Shown here: one piece after another, positions 44,949-54,871 of the stretch | Layout of the letters: each line of letters starts with the position of its first letter | Numbering within the stretch: position 1 is the first letter of the stretch | The notes under the pieces: model-generated | Databases searched by the model: none | Seen by the model: the letters and a program-made list of their open reading frames with translations, nothing else | What the model was told of the DNA's origin: nothing | Position numbers and translations under genes: made by a program | DNA from: Enterococcus sp. DIV1094 | GTDB lineage: Bacteria > Bacillota > Bacilli > Lactobacillales > Enterococcaceae | DNA length: 64,000 nucleotides | Direction of reading: 5' to 3' | Assembly (NCBI RefSeq): GCF_017316305.2 | Contig: NZ_CP147250.1 | Location: 3,161,001-3,225,000 of the forward strand

Positions 44949-47372
44949 TCAATCAGCCGCTACGACCGTTACCTTGACAGTTTTTTCCCCATGGCCATAC
45001 TGATTTCCCATAAGTGTCACTTCGTATTCTCCAGGAATAGGCAAAACATTGGTTTGTTTGATTATTGCACCTTTTACAACTTTGCCATCACTATAGACTG
45101 TTCGTGCATTGGTCGCTTTGACGATCGATGCTTCATCTGTTTCATCGACTGTAATGACAGCATCTTCTGCCAGAAATGTGTACCCTTCTGTCAGATTCTC
45201 AGAACGAACGATCACCTGGACCGTTTTCTCGATATCCCCTTTATCGATACCGATCGTTACTTCATAGTAACCAACTTCGTCTTTGACTGTAGATGCTTTG
45301 ATGATTGGTTTTGCTTCGACTGGTTGACCAGAAAAATCTGTCACAGTGGCCCCGACTGCCGCTAAGATTGTCTGATCATCCGTATGTCCAACTGTCACAG
45401 CTGCATCCCATGCATTTAAAAGATATTCCTGTTGCGGTAGAGATTCACCCACCACTTTGATTTTCACTGTTTTTTCCACATGATCCTCTTGTGCGATACC
45501 AATCGTCACTTCATATTCTCCAGGAATATCTTGGACTGTACTGCTTTTGATGATTGGCTCGATTTGCTTTCCTAATGTCTGGTTGAATACAAAAGCATTT
45601 GTTGCTATAAGAAGAGAGTTATCATCAATTTGACCAACTGGTACTTCGGCATCGTCTGCTAACAATAAGTAATCAGAACTCGGCTGTTCAGTTTCAGCGC
45701 CCTCAACCGTTACATTGACTGTCTTTTCGATAGAAGTATCTTGGCTGATACCTAAAGTCACTTGGTAAACGCCAGCTTCGTCTTTGATCGTTGAATTTTT
45801 GACAATAACAGATACCTCTCGCCCTTGACTATCATATGCGACTGCTTTTGTTGCTTCGATGATGGAACGGTCATCTGTTCGTCCAACCGTAGTAAATCCA
45901 TCATTGGCGTAAAGTTCATAGGACACTTCTGGTTCGGTCGTGCTCTCACCGATGACTGTTACTTGGATCGTCTGCTCAATCGATTGATCTTTATCGACCG
46001 CGATCGTTGCTTCATAAACCCCCGCTTTATTCTCAACAGTAGATGATTTGATGATTGGATGAGCTTCGTAAGATAAGAACCCGTTTTGATCCACGACCTC
46101 AGCACCACTCGTCCAAAGAATTACTGCTTCATCCGTTTGTCCAACTTGTAGAGTGATTTGTGTTTCCTTTACTTTCAATCGATACTTTGATTGATTTTCT
46201 GGATCTTGTACAGTGATCTTCACCGTTTTTTCGACAGAAGCATCTTGGGCGACCCCAAATGTGATTTCATACTCTCCAGGCTTGTCTTGGACGGTCGACT
46301 GTTTAACGATCACTCTTCCAATTTTTCCTGTTGTACCATCAATGGCAAAAGCTCCTGTTGCCTCGATCAACGATTGTTCATCGGTTTGACCAACATTGAC
46401 TGTCGCATCTTCAGCAAGCAATTGGAAATCATAAATACCTGTTGTTCCACCATTATCTTGCATGACAGTGACAGTGATCGTTTTTTCAAGACTTAGATCT
46501 TTATCCACAGAAATCGTTGCCTGATAGACTCCCGGACTATCTTGGACAGTAGATGACTTGATCACTGCTTTTGCATCTGCTGGTTCGCCGCGATGATTCG
46601 TGATCGTTACGTTTGCTGCTGCAATGATCGATGCATCATCTGTTTGGCCCACCATGACATAAGCATCTTGCGCACTGAATGTGTAATTTTCTTTATCTGT
46701 GACAGTGACTTTGATCGTTCGTTCCACACGAGCATCTTGATTGATTCCTAGGGTCATCTCGTATTCACCTACTTGATTTTCAACGGTAGAGTTTTTTACG
46801 ATAACCTCGAATCTTTCACCTTTTTCGTTTCGTGCATAGGCACCTGCAGATTTCAAGATGAAATCTGTATCCGTCTGACCAACTAAGACCGTCACATTAT
46901 CTGCTATAATCGAATATTTTGGTTCTTCTTTATCCGTCAAAACTGTGACTTTTACGGTTTTCTCCACACTGGCATCTTCTTTTAAGCCAATGGTCAGTTG
47001 GTATACCCCCGGTTTTGCTTCAACGTTTGTTTCTATGACATAAGGTGTAAAACCACTTAATGGTTCCCCCTCTTCATCAATGACTTTCGCATCTGCGGCA
47101 ATCAAGAGTGACATATGATCTGTTTTTTCAGGCAAAACAATCGCATCTTTTACAACTAACTCATACTTTTGTTCTAAGCTATTGATTTGTTCTTGGGCGG
47201 AAGTGATCGAGTTTAGTAATGAGTTGTTTAGTTCACTCGTACTTACCGGATCTGCCTCCTTATGCTTTTCTACTGATAACATGGTTGCTGACACATTGGA
47301 AAATGGTACCATCATCGTCGACACAGAAAGTCCGAGCAACATCAACTGACACATTGTTTTCCTTTTTTTCAT
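44949..47372 (-). CDS. Secreted protein with nine Ig-like repeats
   Basis: The product of about 807 residues has a signal peptide (about 1-30, ending SNVSA), a short coiled part, and nine repeats of about 80 residues. Each runs as LxAxDAxVxVGQTD, then xSIIxATNAxxxD, IIKSSTV and PGxYEVTIGVxQD, and ends EKTVKVTV. The repeats resemble bacterial Ig-like (Big_3/DUF5011) units. No LPxTG, WxL or membrane anchor is seen at the end (KVTVVAAD). AGGAGG lies 12 bases before ATG 47372; an upstream ATG is too close to it. Possibly held to the wall by partners. Confidence 0.8.
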   Translation of the reverse strand: MKKRKTMCQLMLLGLSVSTMMVPFSNVSATMLSVEKHKEADPVSTSELNNSLLNSITSAQEQINSLEQKYELVVKDAIVLPEKTDHMSLLIAADAKVIDEEGEPLSGFTPYVIETNVEAKPGVYQLTIGLKEDASVEKTVKVTVLTDKEEPKYSIIADNVTVLVGQTDTDFILKSAGAYARNEKGERFEVIVKNSTVENQVGEYEMTLGINQDARVERTIKVTVTDKENYTFSAQDAYVMVGQTDDASIIAAANVTITNHRGEPADAKAVIKSSTVQDSPGVYQATISVDKDLSLEKTITVTVMQDNGGTTGIYDFQLLAEDATVNVGQTDEQSLIEATGAFAIDGTTGKIGRVIVKQSTVQDKPGEYEITFGVAQDASVEKTVKITVQDPENQSKYRLKVKETQITLQVGQTDEAVILWTSGAEVVDQNGFLSYEAHPIIKSSTVENKAGVYEATIAVDKDQSIEQTIQVTVIGESTTEPEVSYELYANDGFTTVGRTDDRSIIEATKAVAYDSQGREVSVIVKNSTIKDEAGVYQVTLGISQDTSIEKTVNVTVEGAETEQPSSDYLLLADDAEVPVGQIDDNSLLIATNAFVFNQTLGKQIEPIIKSSTVQDIPGEYEVTIGIAQEDHVEKTVKIKVVGESLPQQEYLLNAWDAAVTVGHTDDQTILAAVGATVTDFSGQPVEAKPIIKASTVKDEVGYYEVTIGIDKGDIEKTVQVIVRSENLTEGYTFLAEDAVITVDETDEASIVKATNARTVYSDGKVVKGAIIKQTNVLPIPGEYEVTLMGNQYGHGEKTVKVTVVAAD

Positions 47373-47789
47373 AATGTAGATCATCCTCCTAAAAATTTAA
47401 CGCAACAATTTCTATGTATAGATATTTTATCTAATCATAGCCCCCTCATATTGGCGCTTTCTACAAAGAAATAACAAGTATCATTTCTTTACACCAAAAT
47501 AATAACATCTATTATCGTCTGTATTGTGCTTTTTATTTCCAATTACAGAAATAAATTAACACTATAAAATAAAAAACCCTCATCTTTATTTCTCGTTATA
47601 AAAAGAACATCAGATTATTAGAATTCTTTCAGTATCTTAAATTTTCTTACTGATTAAAAAAAACAAATTGAACGTTCTCGCATAAGGAAATACGACTTGG
47701 ACATTACGGATCGTTCGTTTGATGATATACTTGATAAATGAAACCCTTACCAACTATTCACAACAAGCAGTTGAAGGAGGTCCACACTT
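47373..47789. other. Divergent intergenic region
   Basis: About 400 bases, AT-rich, between the repeat protein and the toroid protein. I see no gene. TATACT at about 47731 is a -10 candidate for the rightward gene; GAACGTTC-like motifs occur here and again near 48733. Confidence 0.5.
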
Positions 47790-48671
47790 ATGGATACAGC
47801 CTATCTATTAAAAAGAAAAATCGACCAACAAGAACCTATCGATGAGCCAATGAGCTACCTTGAACAGTCGTCGATCGTCAAAAAGTATGAACAACAAGAA
47901 AATCTATCTGCCTTAGGAAAGATTTTTGCTTTGATCGGTTTGGCGGAAATTCCTTACGCAAACCAATTGCCAGTTACTCAGTCACTGATCCAATACGTTG
48001 ATGACCATCTTGCGACAAATGATGGCTTTTCCTATACTGGCAAAGCAGAAGATATCGTCCCTTGTTACAATGCAATGCTACTGGAAGCTTATGTTCGTCT
48101 GGGGTTAGGACAGACACCTGCGGCACAGCGAGCGCTGATGTGGATCAAAAACTACCAATTATTTGAACGAAACCAAACAACGACTTGGACAGGACGGGGG
48201 ATTTGTCAACATGGTGGTTGTTTGAGAAAAACACCTTGCTACATCGGTATCGGGAAGAGTATTCGTGCATTGATCACTTACCAGAAAGTAGTTGATCCAG
48301 CTGACCTTAAAGTCAATCAGATGATCGATGAAGGTATAACCTATATGCAAAAACACCAATGGTTCAAACGGTTATCAAATGAGCAACCCATCTCTGCGCA
48401 TATTACAGAAAATATGTTTCCACAAGGCTATGTTTTGTCTCTGACAGATCTTGTCTACATTGCTTCTCATCGCAAAGAACTCGATAAAGAGGCATTAAAA
48501 CCACTGATCGAGTTACTCAAAATGAAACAAACAAAAACAAACGGTTGGAAAAACGAATATATCTATCGCTATAACGGCTATCAACCGTTTAGTTCCCGCC
48601 GGCAAGACTGTCCGTGGATCACCGAAATAATTTTACAATTTCTGCAATCGAACTCGGAAATACCTTTTTAA
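47790..48671 (+). CDS. Alpha/alpha-toroid (prenyltransferase/squalene-cyclase-like) protein
   Basis: The 293-residue cytoplasmic protein starts with AAGGAGG nine bases before the ATG. It has repeated helical pairs with TNDGFSYTGKAEDIVPCYNA and VRLGLGQTPAAQRALMWIKN, as in the terpenoid cyclase/prenyltransferase toroid fold. A cluster GICQHGGCLRKTPCYIGIGK (near residues 138-157) puts His and three Cys close together, perhaps for metal. The Asp-rich DxDD motif of squalene cyclases is not present. Substrate unknown. Confidence 0.6.
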   Translation: MDTAYLLKRKIDQQEPIDEPMSYLEQSSIVKKYEQQENLSALGKIFALIGLAEIPYANQLPVTQSLIQYVDDHLATNDGFSYTGKAEDIVPCYNAMLLEAYVRLGLGQTPAAQRALMWIKNYQLFERNQTTTWTGRGICQHGGCLRKTPCYIGIGKSIRALITYQKVVDPADLKVNQMIDEGITYMQKHQWFKRLSNEQPISAHITENMFPQGYVLSLTDLVYIASHRKELDKEALKPLIELLKMKQTKTNGWKNEYIYRYNGYQPFSSRRQDCPWITEIILQFLQSNSEIPF

Positions 48672-48905
48672 AAGAATGGTCGATATATAACAAACGAACG
48701 AAATATCAGATTTTTTATCGTTATTAAAAAACGAACGTTCTACATGCTCAACATATCACTAAACACTATAAATCAAGCTTTTTTTGATAAAAACTCCTTA
48801 TTTTTGAATTTTAACTAAAAAAAATATTTTGTTATGATACTATTATCAGTTTTAAAAATAACAAAAAAACGGTATTATTTGGTTATAAAGATGATAGAGG
48901 AGTGA

Positions 48906-49166
48906 ATGACGTTGGTCCAATTAAGTAAGTTTTTATTTTGGTTCCCTTTTAGCATTGCCGCGCTAGCATTCTTTTATTTCTTTAAAATAACTAAGCGCAC
49001 CTTTTTGATTTTTTTAGCTGCGTGCCCTGTGATTTACTTTATCGTAAAAATCATGGCGTATTACTTTTATGACTCTGTGCGGGTGTTTCTTTATTATGAA
49101 ATCGGCCTACTGATGTCTGTGATTTTTTTCATCAGTGTGCTGTACTATTTCTATAAGAAACGCTAA
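48906..49166 (+). CDS. Small membrane protein, 86 residues
   Basis: Three hydrophobic segments (about 8-24, 32-52 and 62-82), aromatic-rich, end in a basic tail YFYKKR. AGAGGAG lies four bases before the ATG; a TTG three codons later is an alternative. I recognise no family. It ends at a two-way terminator facing the WxL locus. Confidence 0.6.
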   Translation: MTLVQLSKFLFWFPFSIAALAFFYFFKITKRTFLIFLAACPVIYFIVKIMAYYFYDSVRVFLYYEIGLLMSVIFFISVLYYFYKKR

Positions 49167-49172
49167 TTAACA

Positions 49173-49234
49173 GAAAAGAGATTGTGATCCCTATGCTAAG
49201 ACTCGTGTTAACATAAGGATCACAACCCCTTTTG
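49173..49234. terminator. Bidirectional terminator
   Basis: GATTGTGATCC pairs with GGATCACAAC (ends near 49226), with AAAAG on one side and CTTTT on the other. It serves the 86-residue gene and the convergent WxL operon. Confidence 0.8.
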
Positions 49235-49235
49235 A

Positions 49236-50249
49236 TTATTCTTCTTTTTTCTTATTACGTATGAATAGAAAATAGATCAGCAAGAGAATGATTATTCCAA
49301 GTAACACACCGACAACTACATATACCCAAGTTGGGATCGATTGTTGATTGACTTCAGTGATCGCTACCTTATTCACTTCTTTCGCTTCATTTTCACTGAT
49401 CGTAAACTCGCGATCAAATTCCCACTCATTGTCTTTTGCATCAGCGACTGTCAAATGCAAAGAATAATCTCCTGCTTCTAAACGTTCATTGTCCCAGTCG
49501 ATCGCAAATCGATACGTTGATAAGGGGGCCATTTGCATATCTTTGTCGTAGGATACTTCTTTTACTGTTTCCCCCGCTGCATTTTTCACTTCAGCATTAT
49601 ATTTCAAATGACCGATTGCATCCATTGTTGGATTCTTCAACGTTGCTACAACACTTGTTTTTCCAAATGAAATCGCTGGTTCGATGTCTTCCAGTTCAAG
49701 CTTTCTTTGTACTTCATTCTCATTATTCGTTAGTTTCAATCCTAAAACATAGCCATAATTATTGACGATTTGACCCTCTTGTTCAGCTTGTCCTTCTTTC
49801 ATGACATGGATCGCTGACAAGATTTGACCGTCGAATTCTTTTTCAGGCATTGTGAGATCTATACTCACTTCTTGTGACTTGCCACCCGCTAAAGTGATAC
49901 TCTCCGGCACTTTAGCGATCTTGCTTATTTGAAATTCCTCTGGTATCTCTTGATTATCCGCTGGTTGCGTGTAATCAATAAACCCTTGGTCATTCGTGTA
50001 CGCTTGATTTACTGAGATTTTATAAGTCGACTCTTCATTCGATGTATTCTCTATAAGAAACTTGATTGTTTGTTTTTGACCAGATTCTAAACGTAGATCA
50101 AAATAAGTTAATTTTTTATCGACTTGATTATCGGGAATAATTGCTTTGATATGAAAGCCCACTTCTGCATCCGTCTCTGTTTCTGCCTCAGCGACTAAGG
50201 GAAAGCAAAAAGCAAACAAGAAACAAATGACTAAACTAATTTTTCTCAT
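49236..50249 (-). CDS. DUF916/DUF3324 WxL-interacting membrane protein
   Basis: The protein of about 337 residues has a signal peptide (ending VAEAE), an Ig-like DUF916 domain (about 28-150, VGFHIKAIIPDNQVDKKLTY and FLIENTSNEESTYKISV), a DUF3324 domain (about 160-285) and a C-terminal helix with tail FLFIRNKKKEE. Such proteins sit in the membrane and bind WxL proteins and peptidoglycan. The ATG at 50249 is five bases after GAGGTG. It is the last gene of the WxL locus. Confidence 0.9.
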   Translation of the reverse strand: MRKISLVICFLFAFCFPLVAEAETETDAEVGFHIKAIIPDNQVDKKLTYFDLRLESGQKQTIKFLIENTSNEESTYKISVNQAYTNDQGFIDYTQPADNQEIPEEFQISKIAKVPESITLAGGKSQEVSIDLTMPEKEFDGQILSAIHVMKEGQAEQEGQIVNNYGYVLGLKLTNNENEVQRKLELEDIEPAISFGKTSVVATLKNPTMDAIGHLKYNAEVKNAAGETVKEVSYDKDMQMAPLSTYRFAIDWDNERLEAGDYSLHLTVADAKDNEWEFDREFTISENEAKEVNKVAITEVNQQSIPTWVYVVVGVLLGIIILLLIYFLFIRNKKKEE

Positions 50250-50323
50250 CACTACACCTCATTTATCGATTCGTTTCCTTTTTTTACATGATCTTTTTAT
50301 GCGAAAAAAGCGGATAGAAAGAA

Positions 50324-50354
50324 TTGAAGCAATCGACAAAAGCGATTGCTTCAA
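50324..50354 (-). terminator. Hairpin terminator between the WxL gene and the DUF916 gene
   Basis: TTGAAGCAATCG (50324-50335) and CGATTGCTTCAA (50343-50354) form a perfect 12-bp stem with a seven-base loop. The minus-strand tail TTCTTTCT is only partly T. It may lower expression of the last gene. Confidence 0.65.
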
Positions 50355-50376
50355 CCTTCGCTCACAATCAGACAGA

Positions 50377-50952
50377 TCAAGAAGCATCTACCGTATTGTA
50401 CAATTGATAATTGATCGTACCGTTCAAGACATTATTTACTTGTAAGACATTGGTTGGATCGGTAAAACCAATCGCGATCGTTGTCACAGGTGTGGTGATT
50501 TGCCCAGTGTTATTACCAGCATCTGGTGTTGCAGCTGATCGAGCGACAATCCCAGTTGCACCTGTTCCAACTAATTGTGCGCCGTTGATTTGAAATGAAT
50601 TTACATCAAATGTTGCTGGCGCAGCTGCACGTGTCAATTGGTTGTTGGCAACAGTTGCTCTTACTGACCATCCTTGAGCGATGCTATCATTTGAAACAAC
50701 GATATTTCCAGGCGTACCGATCGTTCCTGTACTAAGAGAGTACGTGCTATTTTCAATTTCCGTTTCAAACGCATAACTTGCTGGAACGGCATCGAGTCTT
50801 AAATCCCCTGAAGTAGCATCGGTGATCGTCACTGTCGTTGGGGTATTCCCAGTTTGTCCAGGGACTTCTGCTGCGAATGTGGCTACTCCTCCAATATTTA
50901 CTAAAATCAACCCTGCGAATACTGCACTTAATGTTTTTGTTTTATGGTTCAT
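50377..50952 (-). CDS. WxL-domain cell-wall protein, 191 residues
   Basis: A signal peptide (about 1-28, ending ATFAAE) is followed by one domain with LRLDAVPASYAFETEI, QGWSVRATVANNQLTR and a C-terminal NGTINYQLYNTVDAS. WxL domains carry a Trp-x-Leu near the first strand and another near the end; here they read WSV and YQL, so the motif is relaxed. Such domains bind peptidoglycan non-covalently. It is fourth in the lectin-LPxTG-WxL-WxL-DUF916 unit. Confidence 0.85.
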   Translation of the reverse strand: MNHKTKTLSAVFAGLILVNIGGVATFAAEVPGQTGNTPTTVTITDATSGDLRLDAVPASYAFETEIENSTYSLSTGTIGTPGNIVVSNDSIAQGWSVRATVANNQLTRAAAPATFDVNSFQINGAQLVGTGATGIVARSAATPDAGNNTGQITTPVTTIAIGFTDPTNVLQVNNVLNGTINYQLYNTVDAS

Positions 50953-50975
50953 TTTTATTCCTCCTTGATTTTCAA

Positions 50976-51536
50976 TTAATCTACATCGGCAACCACATTT
51001 ACGAGGTTGACCGTCTGTATCGCTTTATAGGTGCCACTTGGGCTATTGGCAGGAACGTGTAACAAGATATTTTCTTTTGGGATGACCAATCGATACGTTT
51101 GTTTCGTTCCTTGGTTTACTTTGACGAGCTCTTGCGTTTCGCCATTACCGATATCCTCAATATCATTAACTTGATAATCGGTTGGCCCTTCCGCAGTCAA
51201 ACGGCCATTTTTCATGGAGAGCTTTGCTGCATATTCCTGCTCATTTTTAAAAGCAGATAATGAATAGTCGAGTTTCCAACCATTTTTCCCACTACGATTA
51301 TCCACCACTTCGATCACTAGATCACGGTCAGCCTGTCGTTCAATGTCCGTTTGTTGGACTGGGTAACGATTAAAGGTTGGCGGTATAACTTCGCTTAGAT
51401 AAATTTCTGGTTCAATGATTTGAACCTTTATGGCTGATTTTTTCTCCCCATCAACAGACGATGCTCGATTCCTTGGAGGTGAAGCAAATACCAGCAGTAA
51501 GGCAAATAAAAGCAGCCATTTGATTTTACGCTTCAT
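50976..51536 (-). CDS. WxL-like secreted protein, 186 residues
   Basis: A signal peptide (about 1-25) leads to a domain with YLSEVIPPTFNRYPVQ, NRSGKNGWKLDYSLSAF (a W-x-L element near residue 87) and the end SGTYKAIQTVNLVNVVADVD. The start overlaps the stop of the LPxTG gene by four bases. Size and context place it among small WxL proteins. Confidence 0.75.
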   Translation of the reverse strand: MKRKIKWLLLFALLLVFASPPRNRASSVDGEKKSAIKVQIIEPEIYLSEVIPPTFNRYPVQQTDIERQADRDLVIEVVDNRSGKNGWKLDYSLSAFKNEQEYAAKLSMKNGRLTAEGPTDYQVNDIEDIGNGETQELVKVNQGTKQTYRLVIPKENILLHVPANSPSGTYKAIQTVNLVNVVADVD

Positions 51537-51838
51537 TTCTTCTGCCTCCTTGAAAGATACATCAAGCCAACAAAACCAATGAGTAGTGTTCCAAGGAAAG
51601 CAGACGTTCCATACAATAAACTACCTGTTTTAGGAAGCATTCCACCAATTTGCGAGATGGCATTACCTGATCCATCATTTCCTGTGGGCACCACTTCGTC
51701 TTTTTCATATAATTCAAACTGGATTTCTTGCTGATCCGATGCGACGATCTCATCTGCAAATACAGGAACCGTCCGCATAAAGCCAGTTAACAGAACAAAA
51801 CTCAGCAGTAACAAAAGAGTTGTAGTTATTCGGTGCAT
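51533..51838 (-). CDS. Small LPxTG cell-wall protein
   Basis: The 101-residue protein has a signal peptide (ending PVFADE), a short acidic exposed part, the sorting signal LPKTG (near residue 69), a helix (TSAFLGTLLIGFVGLMYL) and the basic tail SRRQKK. It is linked to the wall by sortase A. WxL loci regularly contain such a short LPxTG protein. It follows the lectin gene by 12 bases. Confidence 0.9.
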   Translation of the reverse strand: MHRITTTLLLLLSFVLLTGFMRTVPVFADEIVASDQQEIQFELYEKDEVVPTGNDGSGNAISQIGGMLPKTGSLLYGTSAFLGTLLIGFVGLMYLSRRQKK

Positions 51839-51850
51839 CTCATCGCCTCC

Positions 51851-54727
51851 TTATTCGATCGTAGCGGTGTTATAAAGCTTCCAACTGGCTGTCGCTCGTC
51901 CACTATAGTCTCCGACAGATAGGAGATTTGGACTATTCAGTAAAATACCTGTATTTTCATCCATACTCATCGTGTATTCATAACCACTAGGTGCCACACC
52001 GCGAGAATCGAACACTTTGATAGGCGATGTGCTTAATTTTTGTGCTTCACTCGTTGGACTAGTTTTCCAGACGAAGGAGAACGGCGCGTTCGTCCCACTC
52101 ACAATGGAAAGACCGATCGACCAATCTTTCGTTGTTCGTGGATCTCTCGAATCCCATACTTTCAGATCCATTTGATTCCCCGCATCACGAGCCAGTATGC
52201 CTTTACTTTGCCGAACGGTTCGACTCGTCCATTTTAAATTAGTTGGTACTTTATCAAGTCTTAATTCTCCAGTGTAAGTAACTGTTAGATTCAATGAAGC
52301 CGCTGGTTCCTCTGGTTTCGTCAGTTTCCCTGAAGAGTAAACTTCGATCACGAAACGGTTATCACCATAATCAAAATATTTTGTAGGAATCGTTAATTGT
52401 GTATTTGCGTTAAATCCTGTTGAACCGTTCGTCGTGACATCGGCTATTGGCACATCCGTTAAATAACTCGTTCCTTTTCTGACCTTAAAGCTCAACTTAT
52501 CGCCTGTATCCAAATCTTTCCAATAAAATGTTTTCTTATAACCCGGATCACGATTGGATGAGATATCCAATGTTTCACTAAAATTTGTCACAGTATTGAC
52601 ATTTTCCCAAGAAAGCGAAGTGAACTGATCGGTTTTACGAACCCAATAATAGACTGTATCTCCATAGTAAGTGACATTTGTTGTATCATTCGGCGTAGTC
52701 CCTACTGGATTGGCTAACACTGCCCCTCCATAACTCGTCAAGACATCCGCGGAGAGTGTTTTGGTTGGTGCAGAATAGCTGAGTGTCGCAGAATCACCTG
52801 GATTCAGATTGATGGCATTATTGGCAATCGTTGTTATTACGTTGATCACACCAGTCGTTGCATTGTTGGTGACGACTGTCGATAAGTTAGCTGGTGCAAT
52901 CGTTGTCGTCACACCGGCGGCAGTTGTCTTTGTGATAGTAGGTGTCAAACTTGCATTCGTGGCTAAATTGATGGCTTTTGCATCAAGAACCGTCGTCCAT
53001 CTCGTCGCATTCAATGCAGCTTCTCCAGCACTGACCTTGATTGTTGATTGGATCTTTGCTGGCTGCTCACTAATCAGGTACTTACTTTTACTCGTATCCG
53101 TACTTGGGACAGTCACAGAATTATTGGCACTGTCCAATACTTGGCTTGTCACAGAGGCGCCAATTGGTATGGGCGGTTGAGTAAAAGCGAAACGTACTTG
53201 CCCAGAAACAGCACCATTCGCCGCTGTAAATCCCCAATAGGCACGATTATTATTAGCTGATAATTGCAATTCTGAATTCAAATCTGCCCAAGGGATCGTC
53301 GTGTCAGCTGTTTTTGTGCCATTTACCGGATTTCTGAAAGAATAGGTAAAATTACGGGTAGTACTGTCAAAATTGTAATTGAACTCATACCACGTACCAT
53401 CTTGTACATTGGTGCTGACTGCCCCATTTAGTGGGATCAAGCTATTATGTTTGATCCGACCCGAATTGGCGATCGTCAAAGTAAACCAATCATTCGGACC
53501 TAGATCTGCATTCAGGCCATTCACGGGCTGATACGTTCGACTCAAATTTCCTGGAAACGTATAAGCCATGTGAGGGGTACTTCCAGCAGGTATCTGCGCA
53601 TCATAACGAGTTCTACCAGTCACTGCATCATTGGCGTACATATCAAATTCAACAGCAACAGAGTTTTTGATTGCGGTTGTCTCAGGGGTTCGTTGCGCTA
53701 ACAATTCATAATATCCACCGGTCGCACCATAGACACCCAAGTTCTGTCCATCGACACCTACCGCTCGAGAACTCGTTAAAGCAGTTGTTTTTCGAGCGTC
53801 ATTATGCATCACGAAGGCGACGCCATCTGCTTGCTGCGTCCCAAAATTGACATACACACGTTGTGAAAATGATTTTGTAAAATCTAATCGATAGGCATCA
53901 TTCGACCAAATCGATGTCCAGTTATTACTACCTGAAAGAGAAATTTGTGAGAAAGGTTTCCCGCCATTATCATTCGTATTCGTGACATTCGATACCACCG
54001 CCCCACCATTCGGAGCTGCAAATGCGCCACTGATAGGAATCGCACCAGGTGGGACATACTGAGAACCAGTACCGGTCGCACGAGCTAAAGCTGCTCTTGC
54101 AAAAGATTGCCGTTCCGAAGAAGTCTCGGGTTGCTCTTCCTCTGCTTGTGATTCACTTACAGCTGTTTGCGACTCTTCATTTACTTGACTCTCTTCAGTT
54201 GGTTTACTTTCTTGCGTGCTACTACTCGTTGTTTCCGTTTGGTCAGTTTCGGTATCATTTGATTCGGTGTCAGCTTCCTGTTGAGCTAACTGAAATAGTT
54301 GTCCTTCTTGCGGTGTCAAGTCCTTAAAGGATTGATCTATGGTCTTATACTTGATAAACAGTCGTAAAGGTTCAGCCGTCTTTGTAAAGTACAGCGAAGC
54401 AACTTGATCTTCTGTGAGTAACTGCTTTTCCGACAATGGTGCTTCATCTACGAAAAGCGGCATCCTCGTTCCTTTTTCATCAAGGAGAGTAACCTCAAAT
54501 TGCAACGTTTCTGGTACACTTTTTTCTACGCGAAACTGTATACCTTTAGTTGTCTCTTCAAGATAAAGTGCGACTTCTTCATTTTGCGCTAACGGTTTCG
54601 TGGAGTAACTTTGTTCCGTATCCGCGAAAGTAGGGGAGTAAACGCCTCCAAATATGAATAAGAAAAAAAGCACTAACGATGTACAAAAAAGCCTCGAAAT
54701 CCTCTTTTGGTTTTTCAGTATTTCCAT
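51851..54727 (-). CDS. Large WxL protein with L-type lectin-like domain
   Basis: The protein of about 958 residues begins at ATG 54727 with AAAGGAGG seven bases upstream. Order: signal peptide (about 1-36); N-terminal beta region; Glu/Thr/Ser-rich linker; L-type lectin-like domain (about 225-495) with FSQRVYVNFGTQQADGVAFV, GYYELLA and AVEFDMYAND; Ig-like repeats; WxL domain with TKDWSIGLSI and the end RATASWKLYNT. Likely a surface adhesin that binds glycans and is held by its WxL domain. First gene of the locus. Confidence 0.9.
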   Translation of the reverse strand: MEILKNQKRISRLFCTSLVLFFLFIFGGVYSPTFADTEQSYSTKPLAQNEEVALYLEETTKGIQFRVEKSVPETLQFEVTLLDEKGTRMPLFVDEAPLSEKQLLTEDQVASLYFTKTAEPLRLFIKYKTIDQSFKDLTPQEGQLFQLAQQEADTESNDTETDQTETTSSSTQESKPTEESQVNEESQTAVSESQAEEEQPETSSERQSFARAALARATGTGSQYVPPGAIPISGAFAAPNGGAVVSNVTNTNDNGGKPFSQISLSGSNNWTSIWSNDAYRLDFTKSFSQRVYVNFGTQQADGVAFVMHNDARKTTALTSSRAVGVDGQNLGVYGATGGYYELLAQRTPETTAIKNSVAVEFDMYANDAVTGRTRYDAQIPAGSTPHMAYTFPGNLSRTYQPVNGLNADLGPNDWFTLTIANSGRIKHNSLIPLNGAVSTNVQDGTWYEFNYNFDSTTRNFTYSFRNPVNGTKTADTTIPWADLNSELQLSANNNRAYWGFTAANGAVSGQVRFAFTQPPIPIGASVTSQVLDSANNSVTVPSTDTSKSKYLISEQPAKIQSTIKVSAGEAALNATRWTTVLDAKAINLATNASLTPTITKTTAAGVTTTIAPANLSTVVTNNATTGVINVITTIANNAINLNPGDSATLSYSAPTKTLSADVLTSYGGAVLANPVGTTPNDTTNVTYYGDTVYYWVRKTDQFTSLSWENVNTVTNFSETLDISSNRDPGYKKTFYWKDLDTGDKLSFKVRKGTSYLTDVPIADVTTNGSTGFNANTQLTIPTKYFDYGDNRFVIEVYSSGKLTKPEEPAASLNLTVTYTGELRLDKVPTNLKWTSRTVRQSKGILARDAGNQMDLKVWDSRDPRTTKDWSIGLSIVSGTNAPFSFVWKTSPTSEAQKLSTSPIKVFDSRGVAPSGYEYTMSMDENTGILLNSPNLLSVGDYSGRATASWKLYNTATIE

Positions 54728-54842
54728 AAAGTTTCCTCCTTTATCCAAACAACTTTCGCTTAGATGACGAAGACTGTCAGACAGTCATTATTTTTTATCG
54801 CAAAATTCCATCAACAGCATTTGATTGATAAGCATTTCTAAT

Positions 54843-54871
54843 AAAATATTAACAAAGGTAAGCCAGGTCAA
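54843..54871 (-). promoter_or_regulatory. Promoter candidate of the WxL operon
   Basis: On the minus strand TTGACC (54866-54871) and TATTTT (54843-54848) are separated by 17 bases, about 115 bases before the lectin gene start. Confidence 0.45.
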
